In this document: one piece after another, positions 10,542 through 21,840 of the stretch | Position numbering within the stretch: the stretch's first letter is position 1 | Layout: every line of letters begins with the position of its first letter | Assembly (NCBI GenBank): GCA_020740775.1 | Contig: JAHEWK010000007.1 | Location: 2,418,001-2,482,000 of the forward strand | Direction of reading: 5' to 3' | DNA from: Ilyonectria destructans | Taxonomy: Eukaryota; Ascomycota; Sordariomycetes; Hypocreales; Nectriaceae | Length of the DNA stretch: 64,000 nt | Notes under the pieces: generated by a model | Database searches by the model: none | What the model was told of the DNA's origin: nothing | What the model saw: the letters and a program-made list of their open reading frames with translations, nothing else | Translations under genes and position numbers: made by a program

Positions 10542-11671
10542 GATGAGACGAAGCAATGGTCTGGGCGGTGAAAAAACAGAGTGAGACAGAGCCGAGAGAT
10601 TCTGAGCTGGGGGCTTTTCGTCCTGTTATTCTTTTTCTTTACTAGGTTCCATTCAATTGGGTTTATTAATACGGAAAATATTGGACATGGCTCGCCTCCT
10701 GTCTAGGATCAACGGCCGGATGATGGACTTGTTTCTGACTGTCGTTCCGTCGGTATCGTCATCCGGACAAGGGTGAGGTTGCGTCGGCCGAGCTCGTATT
10801 GGTTCTTTTGTGTCTCTGCGGTGGATCACGGCCCTTGCCGATGCAAGATCAGGGGGGAAGCCGGGATATGCATGAGCTCCCCACAGGCATCGCACCAATC
10901 AAGAGAGGTGTGATTAATTTCTGCATTGACAATGGCCAGAGTCGAGGTGGAGATGATTTCAGGGTCCAAATGTCGATGCTGTGGCCGAACAATCCGAATA
11001 GGGTGCCATCGTCCGTCGGCCTCGGTAGGCCGGCCACCCTAGAGTTAGAAAAAACATGTGAGCACATCGAAAGCGGTGTAACCTTTGTGGTGAAAGCCAG
11101 GCCTAGCGTGTAAATGGCCGACACTTGTTCGGAGGACTGGTAGGGCGGGAATGGCGTCTACTTTCGGTAATGCTAAGGCCCAGGTTGTGAACGGCTCGGT
11201 GAAATCCAATTGGGGCATAGCCGTTTCCTATTCAGGGCCCCGCACCGAGACGGATAAGCTGATGTTTTAGGGGGTGGAGTACAAGGCTAAGATGTTAAAT
11301 ATATTTCTTTCGACTCATTGCCCTTATATATCCTGCAGTATGCTGCACAAGGACGAAGTCAACACAGAATGGTTGAAAGATACACAGATGATAAACTAAA
11401 AGGGAGCAAAATTGATTGAAAATAAGTACAAATCAAGGTGACCCGTTCACCATGGAAGAGGAGGATTTATTCTCAGATAACAAAATTGACCAACAGGGAA
11501 GATATAAAACGTTGAGAACTACTCAAGGTTGGAAGTTTTACCATATGAATAAAAATTCTACGTTCAATGATTTGAAGAGAGAAGAACAAACCATTTAGAC
11601 TACTTAATCCTAATCCAACGTGACCTGCTCATTATCGACTAAAGACTTCCAATTTGTCAACTAACGTCGAC
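10542..11671. other. Intergenic region, no gene recognised
   Basis: About 1.1 kb. The segment just above 10541 is the peroxygenase promoter. Between ~11280 and 11620 the sequence becomes A-rich with a Lys/Asn-rich open frame (11416-11598) unlike neighbouring coding sequence; I see no homology and do not call it a gene. Confidence 0.5.
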
Positions 11672-12504
11672 TTATCCAAGGAATCCATTTAGAAATAACA
11701 TCTTGCAGCATTCCGCAAAAACATGTCCTACAATCGCAACAAACAAGCCGCCCAATACGTATTTGATTGCTTCCTGTTCGAACGATGGTGCACTGGGTTT
11801 GATCCTATAGATCTGGTGATTCGATTTGTGACGTGTGTGGGGCGCACACGATGCGCAAATATTGTATTTATGCTCGCACTGACAGCAATCTAGAGTTGGC
11901 CTGGTTAGGATTTATAGTGGGTTAACAAGGCCGCGGGCCATATTTACTTACGTAGATAATCTGCGTCACTCTTGATGTTTTTTGCACATTGACTGCACTT
12001 GGGAGGGATACTCGAGAAGCTCTGGCAATTAGGTGCTGGGGATTTGTCGGTAATTTTGAGGTCACCTCCAGACAATCTCTCCTGAGGAATTGCCTTGAGT
12101 GTCTCTGGCCCAACAGACGGAGCATCAAATGGGCCGGGGGGCTCAGTAAACCCCATGAATTCCAACATTGGGTTGCGAAAAACTTGTACGATCCAACCCG
12201 AAAAGAACCCATGTCCATGACCGAGTCCGTTGATGTTGCTGGGTTGTAACGATTTGCCGAGAAGCTCCTGCCTGATAATTGACAGTTTCCGCGAGATCCG
12301 CTCGCGCCTAAGCAGATTTAAGGCGACCATGGGCAGCGTGATGCCGTAAGTACTGAGTACTGAGCCAAGGCTAAACCAAACCGCCCAGCCGCAGGCGACC
12401 TTCGTCCGGATGCAGTAGGTCTCCTCTTCTCGGAGCGCCTGAGGGCCAAGCTGGCGGCATTTGGCTTGGAACTTATCCTCATCGAAAGAAAATAACTCGT
12501 GCAT
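11672..12504 (-). CDS. Uncharacterised fungal membrane-associated protein with ZZ-like zinc finger
   Basis: Model: complement(join(11672..11889,11952..12504)), 256 aa, with a 62-nt intron (GTAAGT…TCTAG). The N-terminus (MHELFSFDEDKFQAKCRQL…YCIRTKVACG) starts like a fungal-specific hypothetical family, with a hydrophobic stretch near residues 40-65. After a Pro-rich linker, splicing creates a CxxC…CxxC…CxxC cluster (CSQC, CCQC, CASC) followed by H-T-R-H and HQIYRI, resembling a ZZ-type zinc finger. The C-terminal ~30 residues are hydrophobic (LGGLFVAIVGHVF). A ZZ finger usually mediates protein binding. The biological role is unknown. Confidence 0.6.
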
Positions 12505-13677
12505 ATTGAAGAATCGTTGAGTTCAATGACAGGCGTGGGGAATTCTTGATGCCCATGTAAGAAAAATAGCCGCAGTAGTGGTTTAAAGTTGGGCATATAT
12601 AGTAGGAGTGCGCTGACAGGGCGAGTATCGTGGAAGCCTAGCACTGCCCAGCCGTATGCAATCCTTCCCCATTGTTGCATCTCTTATTAATGACACAGCG
12701 ACACATGATAGGATGCACCATAATTTATGCTGTGATAAATACATTCGCAATGTCATGCTGCGCCTCCAGCTTCGACCGTCATTTAGCCCCCAATGGTAGA
12801 TTTAACGTGCACCTGGGTCTTAGAAATGACGTCAAACAAATGACTGCCTGATTTAACTGCACATCACTAACTGATTAGCAATTTTTCAACGAATTACGTT
12901 TCCGTGTTACTTGTCGATCGGAACCTTGGGTCTCGCTGCTAACCTAAATGCGACAGTGTGGCAAAGGATCATCGGCTGATTCGAAAGACACATCAGTATG
13001 CCTCGCACTGGACTCAGGGATTGCAGTAGGTAGACGCAGATGTCTACAGTCAGCACCATCGATGAAACAAGATGGTTAATAGATACTTCGTTCTTTTCAT
13101 CTCTGTGCTTCCTCTGCGAGGGCCGTGCGATCGCACAATCATAAGGAACCAGTCCCTCTTCCCTTAGGATCTGTATGTGTTGTCCTGTGTTCAATTCCAG
13201 CCCCCATTGCTTCACGAACACCCGCGTCTTGGAATGCAGATCAGCGCAAATTAAAGATTTGTCGAGGTTTAACTTTCTCTTGCACCCGTCCGAGCCCAGT
13301 AACTACACTATTATTTCGGTCCAGACTTCCTTCTGGCAGCTGTAAGCGATATTTGCGTTGCCGCGCGCTTTAAGCCTCATAATCACCTTTCTCCTCTTCC
13401 TGGGAGTTTCCCTTTCCTACATTAGAGACTTAGAGCAATGGAGGATTAATGGCGTGTATGTCGGGAGCAGTCTTAAGATACCAATAGCGGGATCGCAGCT
13501 CGGAGAGCCTCAGACTTCCGCGACATGCCCTTAGTCAAGTCATTATACGCCTAGTCGCGAATTATTTGAACGTGAGCATAAGTATCTTTACAACGAAACT
13601 AGCGATTGACTCTGGTGGGTTTAGTATGGTAATACATAGAGTATATTCTAAAAGAACCGAAGAAGTATACTATTTCA
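12505..13677. other. Intergenic region, no gene recognised
   Basis: About 1.2 kb between the zinc-finger gene's promoter side and the 3' end of the AAA gene. Short open frames only, none with recognisable domains. Confidence 0.55.
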
Positions 13678-16600
13678 CTATCGAATCCCTCCCTCCCTTG
13701 CCCACTGTTCGCCACTGTTTCCCCTCACTGTCTTTAGATACTTGTTAAAAGCTGAACTAGTTTTCATGGCCTGGTTTAAATGCTCCCAATCAAGCGTCTC
13801 CTTGCGGTGCTTCGCCAGCTGCCGCGCGGTTAGCAGAGCATTCCGAATTTGTCGGCCGTTCATCTCCTCGGCAGCCAGCTCGTCCAGTCGTCGTTCGAAC
13901 TCGGAAATGTTGGCATCTTCATCTGCCTCCTCGATCATGTCAAGGAAGTTCCTCCAGATCTGCTTGCGCGATCGCTTCGTTAGGTTGTCGTAGTGGATTG
14001 CTACCTGGATGCGAGACTGGAAGGCTTCGTCGAAGGTGCCAACTCGATTGGACGTCAGAATCAGGATGCCCTCGTGGTATTCAAGTACGCGGAGGAATAC
14101 TAGCATTGAGTCAGACAGAGAAAACTAGTCAGGCTAGGGAAGCAACTTACTTGAGACCAGACTATTTCTTTGTAGATCTGCCATTGTTCTCTCTTCCAAA
14201 AAGACATCGGCTTCATCCAACAGAAGAACTAGATTAGATCAATACTGCGCTCTTGTTTTCTCCATCATGTCGTTTCACGTACCGCAATCCCAAATTTTAC
14301 CCAAATACATGACTGTCTCCAAGTACTTTTCGACGTCAGAAGTCTCTGTACCTATGTCGCCGCATGTCACCCGATACAATGGCTTCGCAGCAATTTCCGC
14401 GACACTGGCAAACCCAAGTCAGAATGAGACTCGATTCCACGCGATCGAGGGGCAAACCTTTCTGCCGTCAAAGTCTTTCCTGTTCCCGGGCTGCCATGCA
14501 GAAGAACAATGAGACCGTTTCCCTTCCCAGCAATGATGTCGTCCATTTTCTTGACTGATGTGTGTACGTCCACAAGTGCGTGAATTAGCTGTTTTCTGTT
14601 GTCATCAAGGACCAGGCGTTCAAACGCCATCTTGTTCCATTTTATCGAGTGAATGTCCTTGATGTTGAGGCTAACTATGACCGATTTAAGAGTCAATATT
14701 AGGGAACTGTTATCCAACGTGGCGTGTAGGTACGCCTGGCCAACTTACCCCACTTCTTTTCTCGCATATTAAATCCGAAAGTTGTTGATGGGAGGAGCAT
14801 CATCAATTCCTTTGACAAGTCGTCTTGTTGAGTCTTAGTCAGTGGCCAGGGATCGAATTTGAAAGGCCTATCTGAGAGAAAGCCTTGAGGGTCGGCTTCA
14901 AAATGCATCTTTTTGTAGGTCCGCACATCAACCATAAACCGACTGTCGACCTATAAGACAAGTTGTTAGTGCTTTATGGTTATAATCAAGACGCATATTT
15001 ACTAACATAATAATGCCCCTTGTTCTTATCCCACCCTGTGTAGCTGACAAAGACCTGAGCTTTGTGATCCCAGAACTTCTGCCCTCGTTGTTGAAGTTCT
15101 TCAATGTCGCTCTGGTGTGCACACTCAACCGGATACACATCGAGATCCGTAATGGCCGTCTCACCGTCCAAAGGTGGGTAAATGGCCTCTATCCTCGGGC
15201 TCCTCAGCAGCTCAGTGCCGTTGTACTTCCACGACCAGCCACGCAAATTCATCTTGTCCGTGTCACCTTTTCGTGCTCGTGTACTTTCGGGGTAGTCCAC
15301 CAGCACAAAAGCGTTGAGGCCGCCGGTGCGCTGTGACCTCGATAGCACCATCTGGTTCGGCTTGAACAACTTGCCAAAATGTCGGGCCGACACCCTGCCT
15401 CGCCGAAAGAGCGCCTCGGCGGATTCATATTCCTCCTCATAATTCTTGTCTAAAAACTCCAGCAGAGGAGCAAGGTCGGCTTTATAGGTGTCGGTTTCCT
15501 CGAGCAACGCAGCGAGTTGCTTGCGGTGATGGAACAGAAAGTTGTAGGGCGCACTCATCTGCAAGGACTCGTTTTCATTTTCGATCTTAAATCGCGCAAC
15601 TGTCTCCAATGCCTTTTGTAGTATAGGAGAGACGATTTGTAGTGTTTCCGATCTCTCCGAGGCCATCAACTTTGTGTTCAACGAGTCCAAGTCAAGGTTC
15701 CCTTTGTTCTTTTGCATCATACAGTTGTGCTCCTTGACCACGATGAAGCATATCGACGAATGCTGCGCAAGGTATGCATGTAAATCGTAGATAGGGACCT
15801 TGCCGGTGAGCTCCTTGCCGCCATAGCTAGGCTCATCCTCGTACATTGTGAGATGGTGCTGGTGCTGGTGCTGGGAATTTTTGCAAAAGATTTTGTGAAG
15901 AGTCTGCGAACGTGGCAGCACATCTTCTTCTTTTTCTTCTTCCACCTTTTCTTCGTCTTCAAACACGGAACCGTAGTCGTCGCCAGCACGGAGGTAAGTA
16001 AGCTGCTTTTCGAGGCGCTCTATGGTGTCAAGCAGAAAGCCAGTGAATTGGGCGGTTTCGGACGACTGATTGAGAACATCCAAACCGAAATATTTGTCGG
16101 CAACATAATTGAGTGAACCTGCGAGCCCGAGATTTGGGGGGAGTAGCTCCTCGCTGGGAGTCTCCCACGTCTCAGCTCCAGATACCTTCTCATTGGCATT
16201 TTCGCCGCTGTCATCTCCAGCTGACTGAAGGGCTTCAACGCTACGTGTATTCTCAAAGTCACGAACAACACTTGCGTTGCCCTCAACCTTATTTTTGCAT
16301 TCGGCTAGCGCCCTCTGGGTTTGAGATGAAATCATCGGGGCTTCCTGCGACCCTTCGACACTTGGGCCTCCGTGTGCTTTGCTGTGGGGTATCCTCTGCC
16401 TCCATTTTGCATATCTATCGGCCTTCACGAGCATTCCAGGTGGCTGCAGAGGTCCAGCCCATGGCATGCCGGGAATTGGCGGTCTGAAAGGGGCTTGTGG
16501 ACGGGGTAGGGGAACCGAGCGATATGGCACAGCGGCCGCCCGCCCACGACCACTGTGGTTGGCAGGATATCTGCCCGGCATTCTGGGTGACAGGTGAGAC

Positions 16601-17067
16601 TGCGGCCGGACAGGGTGGTTGAAATTCTGCAGACCTCGCCCTCTTCCCATATATGCTGTCCAAAGTTGTCAGCATGGACCTCCAGCATCAAGATAGCCTT
16701 GTAACTTCAACATACGGCTCGGTGTCGTCGGAGGAACCTGCGCCCGACCAGTTCGGTCGGCAAAATGTAGGCCTTGCCCTCCCTCTCCGACATTTTTCAG
16801 TGGGAGAGCTGCTTAAGCTCGTTAATATATTGACATGCATCATCAGGAAAGACTATCCATATTAGACTCACAACCTGAGTGGAGCTTATCGGCCAGGCTC
16901 TCTAGCATGACTTTCTCTTTGTAATCTTTCCCCAGCGTGTCATCACGAGAAATGGTCGAGTCGACGAAAAGATCGCTTTTAGAAATTCCGGGCCTAGCCT
17001 TGTCGATGTTTTGCGGATCTGAGCCATTACTCGAGACGCTCTCATAATCGTCGTCGGATGAATCCAT
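13678..17067 (-). CDS. AAA ATPase with DUF7025-type N-terminal region (copy A)
   Basis: Model: complement(join(13678..14099,14151..14228,14283..14404,14458..14674,14749..14950,15007..16655,16716..16808,16872..17067)), 992 aa, 8 exons, introns 51-74 nt. An acidic start (MDSSDDDYES) is joined through GTGAGT…GCAG and GTATGT…ACAG introns to a basic Gly/Pro/Arg-rich region. The DUF7025-like part follows (SAPYNFLFHHRKQL to YYVDSRFMVDV). The C-terminal AAA core has Walker A GSPGTGKT (~774-781), Walker B LLLDEAD (~829-835), sensor LILTSNR, and an AAA lid with NGRQIRNALLTARQLA. Related fungal proteins are common and largely uncharacterised. It is divergent from the DUF7708 gene at 17679, and a second such pair lies at 33-39 kb. 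The first two exons are the least certain. Confidence 0.87.
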
Positions 17068-17678
17068 GCCCAACGAGATCCGGTCTGCAAGGCTTGTGGT
17101 GGTATTTTGCCTGGGCCTGCCGCTCTTGCTATTGCGAGCAGGTATTTTGAAAGATATTGAACTGGAAAGATATGGGCGGCAGTATGGTTGCCTTTGTCGA
17201 AAATCAGCGCACTCAAGGCACAGCCTCAGATTTACCCCTCGCAGCTCGGAGACGGCCGCGACTAGAATGAGCTAAATGATGCCCAATGCTGACTCCTCCG
17301 CTTGGGCACAGTAATAAGGCTCATTTCAGCCGATTATCATGTGCTTTGTAGTTCTTTGTAACTGCACAGTAGGCTGGCAGCCTATCATACGCATTTCGTC
17401 CGCCTCACTTTCAAGGACACAGCCTGATTCCCCCGAGCTTCTCCGTTCACTTCCACCACTATAACCTGGATCGATCGATCTTACTGGGCCGAATACGGTG
17501 CCAAGAGGCTCCGAAAGCCGCACTAAGACACAGTAAGCCACAGGGCCGATGTATTTTATGGTATGAATACATTTCAACAACTTTCCAGAGTCGCATTTAA
17601 CAACTAAACTAGCTTCTGCCGTGACTTCTGCTACATCTCACCTCATACTGTCATATTTTCTAACAGCTTCAACACACA
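17068..17678. promoter_or_regulatory. Shared divergent promoter region of AAA copy A and DUF7708 copy A
   Basis: 611 bp separate the two divergent starts. The minus-strand frame above 17067 stays open for ~70 codons without an ATG, so the AAA start was placed at 17067. No specific operator is recognised. The arrangement allows co-regulation. Confidence 0.4.
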
Positions 17679-19663
17679 ATGTTGCCTGCTCCATTAACGA
17701 CCCAAGGGGCCCGCAGTCCGTCTTCAACCACCCTCGCTACCCGAGAGAGCTCCGGGTCAACTAGACCCACTAGCTTCTCAGCCCTTTCCATAACCTCTCC
17801 AGCGTATGTTACGCGGCAAGCGTATGGGGATTGGTATCTCGAAACCCCGAGAAATCGGGGAGTAAGGTTTGTGCTTAAGCACGGTAATCGATGCAGCAAC
17901 TGATGACCCCTTCTACAGATGGGCCGATCCGGCCAAGAGCGCGTACGACTCGGCCATCGAGGTCCTCCGGAATGAACCCGGACTCGATGATAGCTATTTG
18001 GTATGGGTGCGTGACAAGACGTCTATGGCTAACGTGCAGGATGCTCTAGAAAAGGCCGTGAAAGAATATGAAAACAAGGCCGAAGACTCCAAGGTTCGAC
18101 AATGGTTAGCGAGCTGTTCATCGCGAGTCTTATACTATGGAAGTCAGTTCGTTCCCTGGTGGATTGCTTATTCGAGGGAGGATGCTGATTGTTCTCCGGC
18201 CGAGTAGCAATTTTTGATGTTTACGCCCAACATCATCCCGAGTACGTGTCTTTGGCTTGGGGCGCATTCAAGTTCCTTTTCATCGTAGGTAGAGCGGAAA
18301 TATCCAACGCCGAGCAGGGGAATTGTCAGTTAACATACCGTAGGCTGTGTTGAATCACGAGGAACTTCTTGTTGAGTTGGCCAAAGCCATCTCGCGGATC
18401 GCCGATGTTCTCCCCCGAACTGAGTTGCACGCGGGACTCTACCCGACAGAGAGAATCCAGCAGGCAGTGTCCATGGTCTACGCAAAGATTATCGAGTTTA
18501 GCATCAGGGCGATCAAGTGGTACAAGAAAAGCAAACTCAAGCACAGCATCTCATCAATCGTGAAACCCTTTAGCCTCAGCTTTAAGGATATCATCGACGA
18601 CATTTCGGAGCGGTCGCGAAGAGTGGATGAACTGGCTAGTGCGGCGGCTAAGGCGGAGATCAGAGATCTCCATATCAACGTCCATCACTTAACTCAAGGG
18701 TTCAATGAGTTAAAGGAGATCATAATCGGTGAGTGCATCGCACATTGTGTTTCCACATGAGACAGAGAACTAAGGCATCCGTAAGCTTCCCAACTCCAAC
18801 AAAGTCAGATCATGATTGACCTGCGGGACCAGAAACAATTCTTCTGTAACAATCAGATTGAGGACATGAAGAATCTGTTGCTGGATAACACGACGCCGCC
18901 CAAGGACAATCTAACCTACTGCAGTTCGATGCGCAACCGTCGTAGACGGAGAACTCCTGTCCAACTCCCGCCGCCAGAGCTTCTAAAATTTAAGGCCTGG
19001 CTTTCTAATCCATCTTCCTCGCTCCTCCTTGCCCGGGAGCAAAGTGTTAGAACCAGCGCACTGGACTTCGCTACTGGCTTCCTTGACGCTGTTCTTGAAG
19101 GAAACTATTCCGCTATCTGGGTCCTACCATCTGCTGGCGGTGACTGCCAACCATCTCCTTCAGTCACAGGTGTGCTGAAGTCTCTGGTCTTACAAGCTCT
19201 GACTATAAATCGAAACGGTATGAGCGAAGGAGCCCACCCTGTACGGATGCAGCACCTTGGGAGCGCGGTTACAATCGAGCAGTGGTTTAAGGTCCTGGAG
19301 CGGTGCTTACGCGACATACCTCGGCTTCTCATCGTGATTGATATGAGACTAATTGAAATGGCCGTGGACCATGACGAGGATGAGCATGACTGCTTTAGAG
19401 TGAGCGACTTCGTTCAAATGCTTCATGAGATAGTGCAGAATCGGGCAAGGGGAGGGTTGAAGATTGTGATAGTCTCATGGAGATTCAAGACGGCCACTTT
19501 GGCTGAGGCTGAGGAAATATTTGGGGACGAGCAGATCTTCACGGATGGGGGTCGAAGGATGGAGAAAATGATGAGGCAGCCGAGATATAGGGCAGTATTA
19601 AAAAGAGACCACGTGAAGTTCACGCAGAGACTCAAGGTAATAATCCAGGAGTTAGACAATTAA
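17679..19663 (+). CDS. DUF7708 domain protein (NLR-like architecture without a P-loop), copy A
   Basis: Model: join(17679..17803,17919..18142,18208..18284,18344..18728,18786..19663), 562 aa. The N-terminal region is Ser/Thr-rich. The DUF7708 core reads WADPAKSAYDSAIEVL, SRVLYYGT, VYAQHHPEYVSLAWGAFKFL, 'LNHEELLVELAKAISRIADV', IKWYKKSKLKHSISSIVKPF. A coiled region and MRNRRRRR follow. The C-terminal half resembles a degenerate NTPase-like segment (SSLLLAREQSVRTSALDFA…AIWVL…LLIVIDMR) with no GxxxxGKS/T motif. DUF7708 is usually found at the N-terminus of fungal STAND/NACHT proteins. It pairs with the divergent AAA gene. The fourth intron has an AAG acceptor and is less sure. Confidence 0.8.
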
Positions 19664-20018
19664 ATTACTGATTATATTACATGCTAGACATTGTATGATT
19701 TGTCAGAGGTATTGGATGGCAGAATAGACCAGTGCTACTAATTTTCCCCTTCCTTGACCATCAACACATGATCTGTTAGATGTCTTAGCTTTTACAGCAG
19801 CCCTTGGCCTTACATTATCCGTGTCTTTAGCATGGTGTATCAGGAAGCGGATTGATAAGTGCTTCTGACCGCTGTTGTCAATCTCCCCCTGATAGCCGGT
19901 TGTCCCGTAGTTCCAACTCGACCAGGTCATTCCGAGGGTAAGAAAATAGACACACATATCTCTGGCAAATAAAAACCATTGCATTCTTAAGGTACGTCTG
20001 ACTAATAATATAACATTG
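19664..20018. other. Short intergenic region between convergent genes
   Basis: 355 bp between the 3' ends of the DUF7708 and gasdermin-like genes. Nothing recognised. Confidence 0.5.
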
Positions 20019-20825
20019 TCAAGCGCTGCCTTCCGCTGCGTTCATCTCTGGAAGCACCAACATGTCTTCGTCAGATATATACTTGATATCGACCTGCTCC
20101 TCTTCTCCTTCCTCCTCGTCTTCATCGCTATCACTCTCCCTGCTATCGCTCCCCAGTAGCGTCCCATCCTGAACCACCTTCGTCTTGGTCACTTTCTTCA
20201 ACCATCCCTTTCTTGAAATCTCCAGCATCATGTACGCAAAGACGCTCTCCCCATTCACGGACCCTTCGTGCAGATATCCCGTGCTCCCGAGATAAAAGAG
20301 ATAGCCGCCAATTGTAACATGTTCGTTTGGACTCCCATGCCCGTCGACAGCCGCACCTGTACGCTCGCCTTGCACGATCTTGTACTGCAGGATGTCGGCA
20401 TATTTGACCCCGACAACCATGTACACGGGTGCCTTGTCGATGCGCGCCTTGAGTGTTGGAGAGGAGGTTTCAAAGGCGCTGATGAACTTGAGTATGTCGA
20501 CGCTCAGCTCTTCAGTGACGACGCGCTTGGAGGAGAAGCTCATGGCCTTGTCATGCGCGTGGCCGGCCTCTACTTGAAAGCCAAACGTACTCAGGAACTT
20601 GGCCCAGAGGGCGACGCCCCATACCTTTGCCTTGTGGTGGACCAAGTCCTTGATGGCTTGTGGCGGGCCAACGGATTTCTGTACCAGCGCAGCGGGAGCT
20701 TGCGCAATGGGGAATTCGTAGACCTTAAGGGGATGTTCGAATACGGCGCCGAGTTGGATTTTGCCGTCACGGCCGTTGCCGAGTGGGCCAGGAATATAGA
20801 GCGTCGGAGGTGCGGCGACGGACAT
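20019..20825 (-). CDS. Candidate fungal gasdermin-like (HET-Q1/RCD-1 type) protein
   Basis: 268 aa from ATG 20825. The frame is open further up, but only from a GTG and behind an acceptor-like CAG, so 20825 is preferred. The N-terminus (TLYIPGPLGNGRDGKIQLG) and the beta-like segment APVYMVVGVKYA resemble what I know of the fungal RCD-1/HET-Q1 gasdermin family, as does the length (about 250-280 aa). There is no signal peptide. The last ~50 residues form a Ser/Asp/Glu-rich tail (SDSDEDEEEGEEEQ…) that could be a removable C-terminal inhibitory piece. It is head to head with a subtilisin-like protease gene, the known genomic arrangement for this family. In that family, proteolysis frees an N-terminal part that permeabilises membranes and kills the cell. 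Assignment rests on pattern and context, not a computed alignment. Confidence 0.55.
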   Translation of the reverse strand: MSVAAPPTLYIPGPLGNGRDGKIQLGAVFEHPLKVYEFPIAQAPAALVQKSVGPPQAIKDLVHHKAKVWGVALWAKFLSTFGFQVEAGHAHDKAMSFSSKRVVTEELSVDILKFISAFETSSPTLKARIDKAPVYMVVGVKYADILQYKIVQGERTGAAVDGHGSPNEHVTIGGYLFYLGSTGYLHEGSVNGESVFAYMMLEISRKGWLKKVTKTKVVQDGTLLGSDSRESDSDEDEEEGEEEQVDIKYISDEDMLVLPEMNAAEGSA

Positions 20826-21840
20826 GTTCAGAGGTTGTGAGGTATCTGCAATGGTGGGTTTCACAAGATGTTGAGAGAATGTTTTAAGGCCTGCTGGTCA
20901 CGTCCTTCAATAATCTTGTATTTTCTGTCTAGCTGCTGGTGCCAACGCTGTCGAGTTGGTGCTTGGATGCCTGGCCGGCCGCCTTGAATGCGACGCGCGA
21001 TGAGAGCGACCCATTGCGACCCATTGCGACCGACAGAAACGCAGCTGGTGTGTGTCATCAGCCCCTTCAAGCCATCATTGGACAACGCCAAGCGAGGGTG
21101 TAGTTGTCTCGTATTGACGTCACAACTGTCTAGATGTGCTTTTTCTGGAGGCGGTGCTGCACCGCCATCTTACTCGGTCGAACCCCCGTGGCTAGCCTTC
21201 TTGGCACAATCAGGGCGGGCGTGAGGCTATGATGACTCCATACTTGCTATACTTGTCAAGATCATAGTGTAACCGAATACAATGGTACTAGTGTTGTCTT
21301 CGGTTCTCGTGGCTCAACGTGACCCTTTGATATGAAGCTGCCACTGGCGATATTGGGAAGCTGAAGAATTGATTGTTCAACTCATCCACCCCGCGTGCCT
21401 TCTTCCGGCCTTTTCAACGAGCGGGGTACATACCTTCCGGGCGCCGGTCACTGTGATGGGCTTGAGACTATTGACGCCCGCATCGGCAATCGTGTCAGTT
21501 GGGCTGCCATCATTCGCCCATAAATCGCTCAGCGTTTAGCACGATTTGCCTAGTCCTCATGCGGACAGCCCCAAAAGGAACATGTGCATCGAGCCTTCAA
21601 GGGTGGCAAGCGGGAAGTGCTGCTGAAACGAGGCTCAGCCGTCTGGAGTTTCCCTGGTCCTCAAGCCTGCTTTTGAAATCCCGAGAGGCCGAGGATGACC
21701 GTCACACACACCACCATCATCGCTCTTCACACAAATATTTATATCTGACAGCACCTCAATCGGCTTGTCTCATGATTGGATAATACCGAATAGGATCCAA
21801 CGTTGATTGACTAATACTCAACTGACATCGCTATTCGGTT
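20826..21840. promoter_or_regulatory. Divergent promoter region of the gasdermin-like and protease genes
   Basis: 1,015 bp between the divergent starts. A CAG acceptor about 25 bp before the 20825 ATG (minus strand) suggests a 5'UTR intron. No specific sites are recognised. Confidence 0.35.

Noticed and set aside
11416..11598. Lys/Asn-rich 60-codon frame in an A-rich patch
   Set aside because: Short, composition-driven, no homology recognised; could be a repeat scrap but no evidence.
16656..16679. 24-nt intron option in the AAA copy A leader
   Set aside because: Too short; the 60-nt GTATGT…GCTGAC…ACAG intron (16656-16715) joins in phase.
17679..19663. NACHT/P-loop NTPase in the DUF7708 proteins
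   Set aside because: No GxxxxGK(S/T) motif in either copy; only a degenerate NTPase-like pattern.
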